A DNA stretch of 50,496 bases from Candidatus Viridilinea mediisalina (GCF_002532535.1 NZ_NQWI01000029.1:1-50496), one strand, 5' to 3'; shown: positions 27,624 to 36,167, numbered from the stretch's first letter. Numbers and translations are program-made. The notes: generated by a model not told the origin, from the sequence alone.

Positions 27624-28033
27624 TAATGATCTTGGTGTTGCACCAACTCGGTGAGTACGCCTTGACCACCAGCCTTAGGGTGAATAAAGGCGATGAGTGT
27701 GTTGTGGATGCCGGGACGAGGCGTCTTATCAATCAGGGGCACGCCACGGGATTGTAGTTCAGCGAGCGCGGCAACGATATCATCAACGCGATAGGCAATA
27801 TGATGCACGCCCGGCCCCTTGTCACGCAGGAATTTGGCAAAGGCGGCCTCTTCGGAAGTGGGGGCAATCAGTTCAATCAGCGTCTCGCCCAAGCGAGCCA
27901 CCCCCACCGCCATGTGGCGATCAGGCAGACTGATGCGTTCCCATTCGGTGATCCCAAATGCTTGGGTGTAGAAGGCGATACCTGCTTCGACATCGTGAAC
28001 CGCAAGCCCGATATGGTCAACATGGGTAAACAT
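27623..28033 (-). CDS. mce: Methylmalonyl-CoA epimerase
   Basis: A 136-residue VOC-fold enzyme interconverting (R)- and (S)-methylmalonyl-CoA. Metal ligands fit the family: His in HVDHIGLAV, Glu in LIELIAPTSEE, His in GVHHIAYRVDD and Glu near the end (GVLTELVQ). Strong ribosome site GGGAGGG before ATG 28033. In Chloroflexus-type bacteria methylmalonyl-CoA occurs in the 3-hydroxypropionate bi-cycle and in propionate metabolism; no mutase gene is adjacent. The stop codon belongs to a repeat element. Confidence 0.92.
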   Translation of the reverse strand: MFTHVDHIGLAVHDVEAGIAFYTQAFGITEWERISLPDRHMAVGVARLGETLIELIAPTSEEAAFAKFLRDKGPGVHHIAYRVDDIVAALAELQSRGVPLIDKTPRPGIHNTLIAFIHPKAGGQGVLTELVQHQDH

Positions 28034-28196
28034 GAACCCTCCCTTGCCTATTGATTGCTCTGAGTGATACGACTATATTATAGCGTGTTTGGTTGCACAT
28101 GGTAGCTTGATTTGTGCCGTTCTGGGGTTACGGTAACATTGACGCTCATCTCATGCTCTGGTACAATCTCCGCGTTTTGTGTCTGCAAGATGGTTT

Positions 28197-28302
28197 GTAA
28201 CCAAGAGAAGGTTTCAGAAAAGCCGAAGGTTGCTTGCGAGGATGCGTGAGGCGAAGAGGCGAAGGCTTCGCGTCCTCGCATCCACGTATCCTCCCCCAAG
28301 GT
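28197..28302. repeat. 'GGGATGGTTTC' element, partial copy F2
   Basis: AGAAGGTTTCAGAAAAGCCG, GCGAGGATGCGTGAGGCGAA and CGCGTCCTCGCATCC units occur in the same order as in copies at 27517 and 38940, but the right arm is missing. It lies upstream of the glycosyltransferase gene; an open frame through it from 28179 is not considered coding. Confidence 0.65.
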
Positions 28303-28355
28303 ATGCTATCGTCAGGCACAGCCTTGCCTTTATACTCTACAACGGTACTAAACTT

Positions 28356-29048
28356 ATGCAACGTCCCCTTCTCTCGATCATTATGCCCTGCTACAACGAG
28401 GCAGAAACGCTCCCACAGATCCTCGAGCGGGTCTATGCGGTTAACTATGAGAAGGAGATCATCGCTGTTGATGACCACTCCTCTGATGAGACACTCCGGG
28501 TGCTGCGTGAAGAAGCTTTGCGTAATCCGCAATTGAAGGTGATCAGCCATCCAGTCAATCGTGGCAAAGGTGCTGCCGTACGCAGTGGCTTGGCCCATGC
28601 GCGTGGTGAGATCACGATCATTCAAGATGCCGATCTGGAGTATGATCCGAATGACTACTATGCCCTCGTTGAACCAATCGTCAAGAAACGGGTTGATGTG
28701 GTCTATGGCAGCCGTTTTATGGGCAGTCATACGGGCATGTATTTTTGGAATGCGCTAGGCAATAAGGGGCTGACCTTTCTGACCAACTTTCTCTTCAACT
28801 GCTGGATTTCGGATATGGAGACCTGTTACAAGGTGATGCGTACCGAGATCATTCGTAATCTCAGGCTCGAGAGCAACGATTTTCGGCTCGAGCCTGAGAT
28901 TACCGCAAAGGTACTCAAGCGGGGCTATCGTATTCTTGAGGTACCGATCAGCTACATTGGGCGCACCTACGAAGAGGGGAAGAAGATGAAGCCCAGTCAA
29001 GGTTTTTATGCCATTTTAGCCCTCCTGCGCTATCGCTTGGCGGATTAG
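28356..29048 (+). CDS. Glycosyltransferase family 2 (DPM1-like)
   Basis: A 230-residue GT-A-fold glycosyltransferase. N-terminal LLSIIMPCYNEAETLPQILE, then IIAVDDHSSDETL, the DxD motif in IIQDADLEYDPNDY and the acceptor-region SRFMGSHTGMYFWNALGNKG. The pattern is closest to dolichol/polyprenyl-phosphate mannosyl- or glucosyltransferases lacking the C-terminal membrane helices. It probably transfers a sugar to a lipid carrier at the membrane. ATG 28356 is preferred because the frame upstream is repeat DNA. It is followed by an intrinsic terminator. Confidence 0.88.
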   Translation: MQRPLLSIIMPCYNEAETLPQILERVYAVNYEKEIIAVDDHSSDETLRVLREEALRNPQLKVISHPVNRGKGAAVRSGLAHARGEITIIQDADLEYDPNDYYALVEPIVKKRVDVVYGSRFMGSHTGMYFWNALGNKGLTFLTNFLFNCWISDMETCYKVMRTEIIRNLRLESNDFRLEPEITAKVLKRGYRILEVPISYIGRTYEEGKKMKPSQGFYAILALLRYRLAD

Positions 29049-29063
29049 CTGGGTGCTTGGGGC

Positions 29064-29089
29064 GAGGCGGGGAGTACCCGCCTCTTTTT
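29064..29089 (+). terminator. Intrinsic terminator after the GT2 gene
   Basis: GAGGCGGG, loop GAGTA, CCCGCCTC, then TTTTT: a perfect 8-bp GC-rich stem 16 bp past the stop codon. Confidence 0.9.
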
Positions 29090-29107
29090 GTGTGAAAAGT
29101 AAACAAA

Positions 29108-29206
29108 AAAGCTGTCTGAAAAACTGGTGGGCACGCACTGGAGTGCCGGCTTTAGCCGGCTAAAGCCGGCACTCCAGCACGTACCCACGAGCTTTTCAGA
29201 CAGCCT
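29108..29206. mobile_element. 99-bp MITE-like element, copy E5
   Basis: Left end AAAGCTGTCTGAAAA, inner GGAGTGCCGGCTTTAGCC palindrome with full complement, right end CTTTTCAGACAGCCT. The right flank is CTAA, the left flank AAAA. It sits between a terminator and a glycosyltransferase gene; GGAG just past its right end may be that gene's ribosome site. Confidence 0.87.
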
Positions 29207-29224
29207 CTAAGGAGAAATTGCGCT

Positions 29225-30508
29225 GTGCGAGTGGCAATGATCAGTGTGCATAGTAGTCCTCTGGCCACATTGGGGGGTAAAGAGGCGGGAGGGATGAATG
29301 TCTATGTGCGTGAATTGGCGCGTGAGTTGGGGGGCCGTGGCATTCCGGTAGACATTTTTACGCGAACGCAACAACGCTCGTTGCCGACAATTCAGCCCAT
29401 TGCTTGTGGGGTGCGGGTGATCAACTTGCATGCGGGGCCGGCTGCACCGTATGATAAAAATTGGATCTTGACTTATCTACCAGAATTTGTGAATCGTGTG
29501 CGCTGTTTTGCTGATGGTGAAGATATTGCCTACGATGTCATTCACAGCCATTACTGGCTTTCGGGTGAGGCGGCGCTGCGTTTGCGGCGTAGTTGGGATA
29601 CGCCAGTAGTGCATATGTTCCATACGCTGGGCGCGATGAAGAATAGTGTGGCTCGTTCCAAAGAGGAGACGGAGAGCAGTGTGCGGATTGCGCTGGAGCG
29701 GCGTTTGATGCACGAAGTGGATGCAGTTGTAGCGGCTACACCCCTCGACCGGGCGCAGATGGTGTGGAATTATGGCGCAGATGCGGAGTGGATTCGGGTG
29801 ATCCCGTGTGGGGTTGATCTCAATCGTTTCCAGCCTATGGATCAGGCGCTTGCGCGGGCACGCTTGGACTTGCCTACAAATGAGCGGCTCTTGCTCTGTG
29901 TGGGCCGTATGGAGCCGCTGAAGGGCATGGATGCGCTCATTCGGGCGCTGGCGCTCCTGCAAGCCAATGAGCAACCGTGGGCCGCGCAACTCAAGGTACT
30001 GTTGGTGGGTGGTGAGCCAGAAGATCGGCCCCACGCTTGGAATAGTGAGCAGCGACGGCTTGATGCACTCCGCCGTGAGTTGGGGGTGGCGGAACGGGTG
30101 CGCTTTGTTGGCGCACAAGGTCAGGATCTATTGCCTGCCTACTTTGCTGCTGCTGCTGTGGTTGCGGTGCCCTCACACTATGAGTCGTTTGGGATGGTTG
30201 CCTTGGAAGCGATGGCCGCTGGTGCGGCAGTCGTCGCCTCAAAAGCAGGTGGGCTGGCGCTGACGATTGAGGATGGTCGTAGTGGTCTGCTCTTTCCGGT
30301 TGATGATCATCAGGCACTGGCGCATCTGCTGGCGCATCTGCTCGATCATCCAGATGAAGCGGCACGGCTACGGGATGCAGCGCGGGCTCGTGCGGCGGAG
30401 TTTGGCTGGGGGACGATTGCGCGCCGGATCAGTGGGCTCTATGCAGAGCAGATTGATCTACGGCGAGCAGCGCGGACGGCGCGGCGTCCGACCGCTCAGG
30501 TCTCTTGA
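29225..30508 (+). CDS. Glycosyltransferase family 4 (MshA / sucrose-phosphate-synthase-like)
   Basis: A 427-residue GT-B glycosyltransferase. The N-terminal MISVHSSPLATLGGKEAGGM then NVYVRELARELGGRG is very like MshA and related enzymes that use a UDP-sugar and a phosphorylated cyclitol or hexose acceptor. DVIHSHYWLSGEAAL, LCVGRMEPLKGMDALIRAL and the C-terminal EX7E-type PSHYESFGMVALEAMAAG are present. GTG 29225 follows GGAG by 10 nt. The gene ends 1 bp before the MFS transporter start, suggesting an operon. Whether it makes a mycothiol-like thiol, a compatible solute or a glycolipid cannot be decided from sequence. Confidence 0.88.
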   Translation: MRVAMISVHSSPLATLGGKEAGGMNVYVRELARELGGRGIPVDIFTRTQQRSLPTIQPIACGVRVINLHAGPAAPYDKNWILTYLPEFVNRVRCFADGEDIAYDVIHSHYWLSGEAALRLRRSWDTPVVHMFHTLGAMKNSVARSKEETESSVRIALERRLMHEVDAVVAATPLDRAQMVWNYGADAEWIRVIPCGVDLNRFQPMDQALARARLDLPTNERLLLCVGRMEPLKGMDALIRALALLQANEQPWAAQLKVLLVGGEPEDRPHAWNSEQRRLDALRRELGVAERVRFVGAQGQDLLPAYFAAAAVVAVPSHYESFGMVALEAMAAGAAVVASKAGGLALTIEDGRSGLLFPVDDHQALAHLLAHLLDHPDEAARLRDAARARAAEFGWGTIARRISGLYAEQIDLRRAARTARRPTAQVS

Positions 30509-30509
30509 G

Positions 30510-31658
30510 ATGCCTCGGTTCAATGCTGTAGGCACGCTCATCCTGATGTGTGCGGTCTATTTCGCGGCTGGTTTGGCGCTTGCCGCGATTGGGCCCAACA
30601 TGACCGCGTTGGCGCTGAATATTGCCCAAGATGTGGCCCTGGTGGGCAGTATTTTTACGTCCTTCTCAATTGGGACGGTCATTGTCCAGTTGTTTGCCCC
30701 GCACCTGAGTAGTCGCTATGGTCAGCGTACCCTGCTGGCGCTGGGGGCATGTTGTATGGGCAGCGGCATTCTGGGCGAGAGCCTGAGTCGCAGTCTGATC
30801 AGCCTGTTGAGTTTTGCGCTGCTAGGGGGTGTCGGCTTTGGGGCGATCTTGGCGGCGGGGAGTGTCCTCATTCCGCGCCTCTTTGGGCCGCGTGGTGCTT
30901 CTGCCCTGAATTTGGTCAACCTCTTCTTTGGCGTAGGATCAATCATTGGCCCCCTGATCGCGGGTTGGAGCCAAGCACGAGGCGGATCGTCGCTGCTGGC
31001 GCTGTGGGTTGGTGCCGGGCTGTTGCTGCTCTTGTTGCCGCTGATTAGCCGCGCAGCCGAGACTGCGTCGGGCGGGAATACGGTACCAATGGGTAGTGCT
31101 ACCCCACCCTGGAGCTTGGTGGTGTTGCTAGGCTTGATGCTGTTGGTCTATAGTGGCACCGAGATCGCCATCGGCGGCTGGGCGGCGGTCTATTTGGAGC
31201 GTGGCGCAGCTATGACACCTGAGCATGCAGCCTTTGCGCTCTCGGGGTTTTGGTTGGCCCTGACGCTGGGGCGAGGCTTGGGGGCGCTCTTGGGTTTGCG
31301 TTTGAGTGCGCTGAAACTCTTGGGGATGGCAGGCACCCTGCTGCTCAGCGGGGCAATACTTTTTGCGTTGAGCATTGGCGATGCGCCACGTTCCGTTTTT
31401 GCCTTGCTGATCATCGGCTTGGCGGGGGGGCCAATCTTCCCGACCATTATGGCTCTGGTTGCGTCGGTGACGAAGGGGCGGGGAGCGGCAACCTCACTAG
31501 CCTTAGGGATTGGCAACTGGGGTGGGGCGTTGATCCCACCGGCCATGGGCATCGTACTGAGCGAATGGGGCCCGCCAGCGGGCGCTCAGATGGTCTTAGG
31601 CTTGAGCCTGGGGGTTAGTCTGTTACTAGGGCTAGTCGTGTGGCGTACTTTACGTTAA
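30510..31658 (+). CDS. MFS transporter
   Basis: A 382-residue integral membrane protein with about twelve predicted helices. MFS marks include a loop-2-like SRYGQRTLLALGACCMGSGI, GFGAILAAGSVLIPRLFGPR and GPLIAGWSQARGG. Substrate unknown; the family layout resembles sugar or drug exporters. ATG 30510 overlaps nothing but begins 1 bp after the stop of the glycosyltransferase gene, so translation is probably coupled. The frame extends upstream within that gene but is not used. Hairpin H3 with a T run follows the stop. Confidence 0.85.
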   Translation: MPRFNAVGTLILMCAVYFAAGLALAAIGPNMTALALNIAQDVALVGSIFTSFSIGTVIVQLFAPHLSSRYGQRTLLALGACCMGSGILGESLSRSLISLLSFALLGGVGFGAILAAGSVLIPRLFGPRGASALNLVNLFFGVGSIIGPLIAGWSQARGGSSLLALWVGAGLLLLLLPLISRAAETASGGNTVPMGSATPPWSLVVLLGLMLLVYSGTEIAIGGWAAVYLERGAAMTPEHAAFALSGFWLALTLGRGLGALLGLRLSALKLLGMAGTLLLSGAILFALSIGDAPRSVFALLIIGLAGGPIFPTIMALVASVTKGRGAATSLALGIGNWGGALIPPAMGIVLSEWGPPAGAQMVLGLSLGVSLLLGLVVWRTLR

Positions 31659-31687
31659 GCCTTGCGGCGGGGATTGGGGCAAGCCCC

Positions 31688-31751
31688 AACCTCCATTTTG
31701 TTCCGTGTTGGCGGCTTCGCCGCCAACACGGAACAAAATGGAGGTTTTTTG
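31688..31751 (+). terminator. Hairpin H3 of the covarying family, terminator-like
   Basis: A 27-bp perfect stem (31689-31715 and 31719-31745) with TTC loop: inner GTGTTGGCGGC and complement, outer ACCTCCATTTTGTTCC. The plus-strand 3' side is followed by a T run, so it can terminate the transporter transcript. The rest of the 376-bp gap holds the pufL promoter and no gene. Confidence 0.8.
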
Positions 31752-31896
31752 GCGAGGCTTCGCCAACATAGGCAAGGCTGTGGCTTGCTTAAGTTGTCTA
31801 TATGCAACGAAAGGGGCAGAGGTTTAAGCAAGGCTAAAGGGCTAGATACGCCTATTTTACGCTTTGCGGTGCAGAAATTGGGCACAACATCATTGC

Positions 31897-31925
31897 TTGA
31901 CAACGATATTGTGGCGTATTATACT
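31897..31925 (+). promoter_or_regulatory. Near-consensus promoter for pufL-pufM
   Basis: TTGACA (31897-31902), exactly 17 bp, TATACT (31920-31925). The transcript would have a leader of about 100 nt before pufL. Such a strong housekeeping-type promoter suggests high basal expression of the reaction centre. Confidence 0.85.
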
Positions 31926-32034
31926 TTCCGTGAGCGTTGCATCTTTTTGCCTTCTTGCAACAAAGCCCCTAGTATGTCCCCTGACGAGGGTCAGATAGTC
32001 CCGTCCGCCGAGTCGTCTGGAAAGGGAGCCCGCT

Positions 32035-32970
32035 ATGAGCGGTACCAAAGCAAAGGATCCGCGTTTCCCCGATTTTGGCTTCACTGTCGTTGATGGGGCA
32101 CGCGCAACGCGTGTGCCTGGGGGTCGCACCATTGAGGAGATGGAGCCGGAGTACAAGATCAAAGGTCGCACCACGTTTAGTTCTCTGTTCAAGTATGATC
32201 CCTTCGATTTCTGGGTCGGCCCCTTCTATGTCGGTTTTTGGGGCTTTGTGTCGGTGTTAGGCATCATTTTCGGCGTCTATTTCTACCTCTACGCAACAGT
32301 TGTACGTGGGCCCTATTCGCTCGCTCAGAACTTCTTTGCCGGACGGATCGACCCCCCGCCCGCCGAGGTCGGATTAGCCTTGGTTGGTTCGGGGCAGCCA
32401 GGTTTTCTCTGGCAGATGACGGTACTCTTTGCCACGATTGCCTTTTTTGGCTGGTTTATGCGCCAGGTTGACATTAGCATGAAGCTGAACATGGGCTACC
32501 ACATTGCGGTTGCCTATGGGGTTGTCTTCTCGGCATGGTGTACGCTCCAAATTATTCGTCCCATCGCTATGGGCATGTGGCACGAAGGTTTTGTCTTGGG
32601 CGTGATGCCACACTTGGACTGGGTGTCTAACTTTGGCTATCGCTACAACAATTTCTTCTACAATCCCTTCCACGCCATTGGCATCTGCGGTCTCTTTGGT
32701 TCGACATGGTTGCTGGCCTGCCACGGTTCGCTGATCCTGAGTGCAGCACAGTACCGTGGGCCTGAAGGTGGCGACATCGAGAATATCTTCTTCCGCGATG
32801 CCATCATCTACTCGATTGGCGAATCGGGCATCCATCGCCTCGGTTTCGTCTTCGCGTGTGGTGGGGTGCTCTCGGCCAACCTCTGCATCCTCTTGTCGGG
32901 TTGGGTCGTAAATGACTGGGTGAGTTTCTGGAACTTCTGGAATACGCTACCTTGGTGGAGCGGAGTGTAG
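32035..32970 (+). CDS. pufL: Photosynthetic reaction centre subunit L
   Basis: A 311-residue five-helix membrane subunit of a type-II (quinone) reaction centre. His ligands are in order: MPHLDWVSN (accessory bacteriochlorophyll), NPFHAIG (special pair), LACHGSLIL and GIHRLG (non-haem iron). The soluble N-terminus with GARATRVPGGRTIEE and EYKIKGRTT is typical of Chloroflexus L and longer than in purple bacteria. Ribosome site GGGAG is 8 nt before ATG 32035. It is followed by pufM after 72 bp as a separate gene, excluding the fused Roseiflexus arrangement. No pufBAC light-harvesting/cytochrome genes are nearby, as in Chloroflexus. Confidence 0.98.
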   Translation: MSGTKAKDPRFPDFGFTVVDGARATRVPGGRTIEEMEPEYKIKGRTTFSSLFKYDPFDFWVGPFYVGFWGFVSVLGIIFGVYFYLYATVVRGPYSLAQNFFAGRIDPPPAEVGLALVGSGQPGFLWQMTVLFATIAFFGWFMRQVDISMKLNMGYHIAVAYGVVFSAWCTLQIIRPIAMGMWHEGFVLGVMPHLDWVSNFGYRYNNFFYNPFHAIGICGLFGSTWLLACHGSLILSAAQYRGPEGGDIENIFFRDAIIYSIGESGIHRLGFVFACGGVLSANLCILLSGWVVNDWVSFWNFWNTLPWWSGV

Positions 32971-33042
32971 ACGATTGGTTTAGGATGTGGTGAGGGGCAG
33001 TAGTTGCCCCTATGCCCCCTTCATCAAGTATGGAGCGAGCTT

Positions 33043-33960
33043 ATGGCGACGATGAACCCGATCCCCACTGATCTTGAACTGGGGCCTGGAGCGAAGGGAC
33101 GCATCGGTAAAGCGGTTGAGTTGCCGATCCTTGAGAACTTTGGCATGGATAGCCAGATTGGCCCGACCTACTTGGGCTTCTGGAATGTCTTTGCCTACAT
33201 TACGGGTGGTCTCTTTACATTCATTTGGCTGGCCGTGATGGCTGCACAGGTCAATTGGAACCCGATTGCGTTTGCGAAGTATTTCTTCGTACTCCAGATT
33301 GATCCACCACCCTCTTTCTATGGCCTCTCCTTCCCGCCGTTGCAGCAGGGTGGCTGGTGGTTGATTACCACCTTCTTTTTGACCATCTCGATTCTTGCGT
33401 GGTTCATGTTCCTGCTTACGCGGGCGCGTACCTTGGGGATCAAGCCCTATTTGGCCTATGGCTTCACGGGTGCGATCATTCTCTACCTTGTGATCTACAT
33501 CATTCGCCCGATGTGGATGGGTGACTGGTCGGAAGCGCCGCCCCACGGCCTCAAGGCGCTGCTCGACTGGACGAACAATGTGAGTGTGCGCTACGGAAAC
33601 TTCTACTACAATCCGTTCCACATGCTCTCGATCTTCTTCCTGCTTGGTTCGACAGTGCTGCTGGCAATGCACGCCGGGACGATCTGGGCGCTTGAGAAGT
33701 ATGCGGCCCACGAGGAGTGGGACGAGATGCAGGCACCTGGTACGGGTACCGAGCGCGCCCAACTCTTCTGGCGCTGGTGCATGGGCTTCAATGCGAATGC
33801 CTACTCGATCCACCTTTGGGCCTTCTGGTTCGCGTGGCTCTGTGGGGTCACTGGTGCGATAGGTATTTTCCTCTCGATGCCCGACTTTGTAAATAACTGG
33901 TATCAGTGGGGCATTGAGGCAGGGATTGTCTACCCTGAGTCGCGCCAGCCGGTACCATGA
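33043..33960 (+). CDS. pufM: Photosynthetic reaction centre subunit M
   Basis: A 305-residue five-helix partner of PufL. NPFHMLS holds the special-pair His, AMHAGTIW and SIHLWAF the iron ligands. In the segment KALLDWTNNVSVRYGN the residue before LDW is Leu, where purple bacteria have His ligating the accessory bacteriochlorophyll; this substitution is known for Chloroflexus, whose reaction centre carries a third bacteriopheophytin. ATG 33043 has GGAG at 7 nt; the open frame to 33004 adds 13 residues with no support. Directly after the gene is a long repeat array. Confidence 0.98.
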   Translation: MATMNPIPTDLELGPGAKGRIGKAVELPILENFGMDSQIGPTYLGFWNVFAYITGGLFTFIWLAVMAAQVNWNPIAFAKYFFVLQIDPPPSFYGLSFPPLQQGGWWLITTFFLTISILAWFMFLLTRARTLGIKPYLAYGFTGAIILYLVIYIIRPMWMGDWSEAPPHGLKALLDWTNNVSVRYGNFYYNPFHMLSIFFLLGSTVLLAMHAGTIWALEKYAAHEEWDEMQAPGTGTERAQLFWRWCMGFNANAYSIHLWAFWFAWLCGVTGAIGIFLSMPDFVNNWYQWGIEAGIVYPESRQPVP

Positions 33961-33976
33961 GCTAGTGGTGGGCTGT

Positions 33977-34241
33977 GAGGATGCGTGAGGCGAGGAGGCG
34001 CAAGCCCTCGCCTCCTTCGCTTTGAGGATGCGTGAGGCGAGGAGGCGAGGAGGCGCAAGCCCTCGCCTCCTTCGCTTTGAGGATGCGTGAGGCGAGGAGG
34101 CGAGGAGGCGCAAGCCCTCGCATCTTCGCATCTTCGCGTCTTGGCGTCTTGGCGTCTTGGCGTCCTCGCGTCCTCGCATCCTCGCGTCCTCGCGTCCTCG
34201 CGTCCTCGCGTCCTCGCGTCTTCGCGCCTTTGCGTCTTCGC
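33977..34241. repeat. Expanded GAGGATGCGTGAGGCG / CGCGTCCT repeat array
   Basis: Three direct units starting GAGGATGCGTGAGGCG at 33977, 34024 and 34079 (47 and 55 bp apart), then about fifteen 8-bp units (CGCATCTT, CGCGTCTT, GGCGTCTT, CGCGTCCT). It is an enlarged relative of the elements at 27517 and 38940. It ends next to the minus-strand TGA (34243-34245) of the following gene. Long open frames through it are repeat artefacts. Confidence 0.92.
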
Positions 34242-34242
34242 C

Positions 34243-34860
34243 TCATGCACTCTGCAAGGGCCGATCAAGCATACGCGCAAACCCTTCGGCGGCTGGACGC
34301 AGGGCTTCAGGGTCGTTGGCGCTGTCAATGACCCAGATTTGATCATTGATGGTCAGTTCGAGGGCGACAATGGGGGTGATGCGGCGGAGTGGCCAGCCTA
34401 CGGCGAGGGGGCGACGGCGCAGGCGCAGGCCGTTGATCTGGGCGAAGAAGATCCGCTGTTCGCGGGCACGTCCGATCTTGCTGTCTTGCCAGAAGGTGAT
34501 GGTACCAGCATTGCGATCACAGGTGATGCGGTTGTGGGTGGTGAGGATTGCGTAGCCGCCAATGATGCGTTGGTAACCAAATCCGCCGATCAGTCCGGCA
34601 AGCACGGCGGCAATGGCCGCGACACCAAAACCTGCGCCAGCGATTGCACTTGCGATGCCGCTGATGGCAAGGCTGAGACCCAAGATTACCAGCGTTGTGC
34701 CAATGCCTATGGTGGTGAGCGCCATGGTTCGGTTGACCTCTGGGCGCGATGTGAGTTCGAGTTGTGCGCTATCTTGGGCTGTGACGGTGTAGTAGGGTTC
34801 AAGTCCTAAGCGCCGTCCGACGCGCTGCTGCTGGGTGGGTAGTTGGGTAGCTTCGCTCAT
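34243..34860 (-). CDS. Membrane protein with two hydrophobic segments, unrecognised
   Basis: A 205-residue protein, no family recognised. After a polar N-terminus (about 60 residues) come two adjacent hydrophobic stretches (TMALTTIGIGTTLVILGLSL and GAGFGVAAIAAVLAGLIGGF), then a soluble C-terminus of mixed strands with RITCDRNAGTITFWQDSKIG and LTINDQIWVIDSAND, which resembles PH-like or DUF domains that read a membrane-side signal (weak inference). ATG 34860 is preceded by GCGGA; a start at 34926 adds residues with no support. The stop codon abuts the CGCGTCCT array. Confidence 0.65.
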   Translation of the reverse strand: MSEATQLPTQQQRVGRRLGLEPYYTVTAQDSAQLELTSRPEVNRTMALTTIGIGTTLVILGLSLAISGIASAIAGAGFGVAAIAAVLAGLIGGFGYQRIIGGYAILTTHNRITCDRNAGTITFWQDSKIGRAREQRIFFAQINGLRLRRRPLAVGWPLRRITPIVALELTINDQIWVIDSANDPEALRPAAEGFARMLDRPLQSA

Positions 34861-34961
34861 AGATTCCGCCAATTCTTGTTGAACATGCCGCATGCTCAAT
34901 GACAACCTAGCACATTGGGACGCCATGTTCGGCTTTCAGCTATCGGCTATCGGCTATCGCA

Positions 34962-35909
34962 TTAGGTGTTCCTTTGCAACCAGCCGACCCTTGGAGGCAA
35001 GGGGCTGGTCAAGGTTAGGGTTGCGCCGGTGATGGGATGCTTGAGGCTTAGTTCGGCGGCATGCAGGAGGTGGCCGCTGAGGGGTTGCCCTTGATAGTGG
35101 TCGGGGCCACCATAGCGCGTATCGCCCAGCAGTGGTAGTCCAAGGCTTGCCATATGCAAGCGGATCTGATGGGTGCGCCCAGTGTGGGGATAGGCACACA
35201 CGAGGGCACTCTGGGTGAACTGGGCCTTGACACTGAAGCTTGTATGGGCCAAGCGCACCCGTCCGCCGCATTGGGGCAATTGGTGACCTACCTCTTCTAA
35301 CGGATAGATGCGCCAGCGTCCGTGGGCCGAGCGCCCATGGCCGGTACGCAACTCATAGGCTTGCCAAGGAGGCAGGCCAGCACAGTGGCAGCGGTAGCGC
35401 TTATAGACCTGCTGCTGGCTAAAGGCGGCTTGCAGCGGCCCATTTGCGGCGGGATGCTTGCTTAGGAGCAGCAGACCAGTGGTATCACGGTCGAGCCGGT
35501 GGGCAAGATGGAGTGGTGGGGCAACCCCGTCGCGGACACTGAGGAAGCGGTGCAGTGCAGCCACAATGGTGCCGTAGGTATCCCACGGCACCGCATTGAC
35601 ATACCAACCCGCAGGTTTATGCAGCACCAGCAGCCATTCATCTTCAAAAGCCAGATGGTTGGCGTTTAGTTCAACGTGATCGTAACCCTGCTCAGGCGGA
35701 AAGCGCAGCACAAGGGTGGTATGGGCGTTTAGGATGTGCTGGGGATCGGTGAGACGGCGGTTATCGAGCCAAGCGCCGCCGCGTTCAGCCGCCAAGCGGC
35801 CCCGCTCGCCCGCTAGGTTGTAGGCAAGCTCAACGAGAGGGACGCCGTTATGTTGGGCGGGCACAAGATAGGTGAGGTGCGGGAAGGAGGAGGACACAGC
35901 AGACTCCAT
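34962..35909 (-). CDS. RluA-family pseudouridine synthase
   Basis: A 315-residue RNA-modifying enzyme that isomerises uridine in rRNA or tRNA. An N-terminal S4-like segment (GGAWLDNRRLTDPQHILNAH) precedes the catalytic domain. The catalytic Asp is in the family motif HRLDRDTTGLLLLSK; later motifs include YKRYRCHCAG and PHTGRTHQIRLHMASLG then PLLGDTRYGG. The target base cannot be told. It follows two tRNA genes and a small hairpin, and its start has only a weak ribosome site. Confidence 0.9.
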   Translation of the reverse strand: MESAVSSSFPHLTYLVPAQHNGVPLVELAYNLAGERGRLAAERGGAWLDNRRLTDPQHILNAHTTLVLRFPPEQGYDHVELNANHLAFEDEWLLVLHKPAGWYVNAVPWDTYGTIVAALHRFLSVRDGVAPPLHLAHRLDRDTTGLLLLSKHPAANGPLQAAFSQQQVYKRYRCHCAGLPPWQAYELRTGHGRSAHGRWRIYPLEEVGHQLPQCGGRVRLAHTSFSVKAQFTQSALVCAYPHTGRTHQIRLHMASLGLPLLGDTRYGGPDHYQGQPLSGHLLHAAELSLKHPITGATLTLTSPLPPRVGWLQRNT

Positions 35910-35917
35910 GAATCAAC

Positions 35918-35941
35918 AAAGCCCACGTGAACGTGAGCTTT
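35918..35941 (-). terminator. Hairpin after tRNA-Asp
   Basis: On the minus strand AAAGCTCACG, loop TTCA, CGTGGGCTTT, then GTTG. A 10-bp stem with one G-T pair and a poor T run, placed 13 bp after the tRNA CCA end; a weak terminator or processing signal before the pseudouridine synthase gene. Confidence 0.55.
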
Positions 35942-35953
35942 GCTGCCGCCTTG

Positions 35954-36029
35954 TGGCGGGCCCGACGGGGTTCGAACCCGCGATCTCAGCCTTGACAGGG
36001 CTGCATGTTAACCGCTACACCACGGGCCC
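35954..36029 (-). tRNA. tRNA-Asp (GTC)
   Basis: A complete cloverleaf on the minus strand: acceptor GGGCCCG pairs with CGGGCCC, anticodon loop CTGTCAA gives GTC, T arm contains GGTTCGAACCC. The CCA end is encoded (35954-35956). Confidence 0.97.
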
Positions 36030-36041
36030 GTGATGCTCATT

Positions 36042-36118
36042 TGGTGACCCCAGCGGGATTCGAACCCGCGATCTCCACCTTGAGAGGGTGGCGTCCTAGG
36101 CCGCTAGACGATGGGGCC
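36042..36118 (-). tRNA. tRNA-Glu (CTC)
   Basis: A complete cloverleaf on the minus strand: acceptor GGCCCCA with TGGGGTC, anticodon stem CCACC/GGTGG and loop CTCTCAA giving CTC, T arm GGTTCGAATCC. CCA is encoded. It is first in a two-tRNA transcript with tRNA-Asp 12 bp downstream. Confidence 0.97.
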
Positions 36119-36138
36119 ACGTCCTCAACTCGCTGAGG

Positions 36139-36167
36139 ATTATAGCATAGGTTTTAGGATGATGCAA
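36139..36167 (-). promoter_or_regulatory. Promoter of the tRNA operon
   Basis: On the minus strand TTGCAT, 17-bp spacer, TATAAT, with TATGC before the -10 (extended). Placed about 20 bp before tRNA-Glu. Confidence 0.85.

Noticed and set aside
30267-30509. 81-residue N-terminal extension of the MFS transporter
   Set aside because: It lies wholly inside the glycosyltransferase gene in another frame; ATG 30510 directly follows that gene's stop.
32035-33960. Fused pufLM gene as in Roseiflexus
   Set aside because: PufL ends with a stop at 32968-32970 and PufM has its own ribosome site and ATG.
33010-34179. Minus-strand open frame (389 codons) opposite pufM and the repeat array
   Set aside because: Part is antisense of pufM and part is repeat translation; low-complexity and unsupported.
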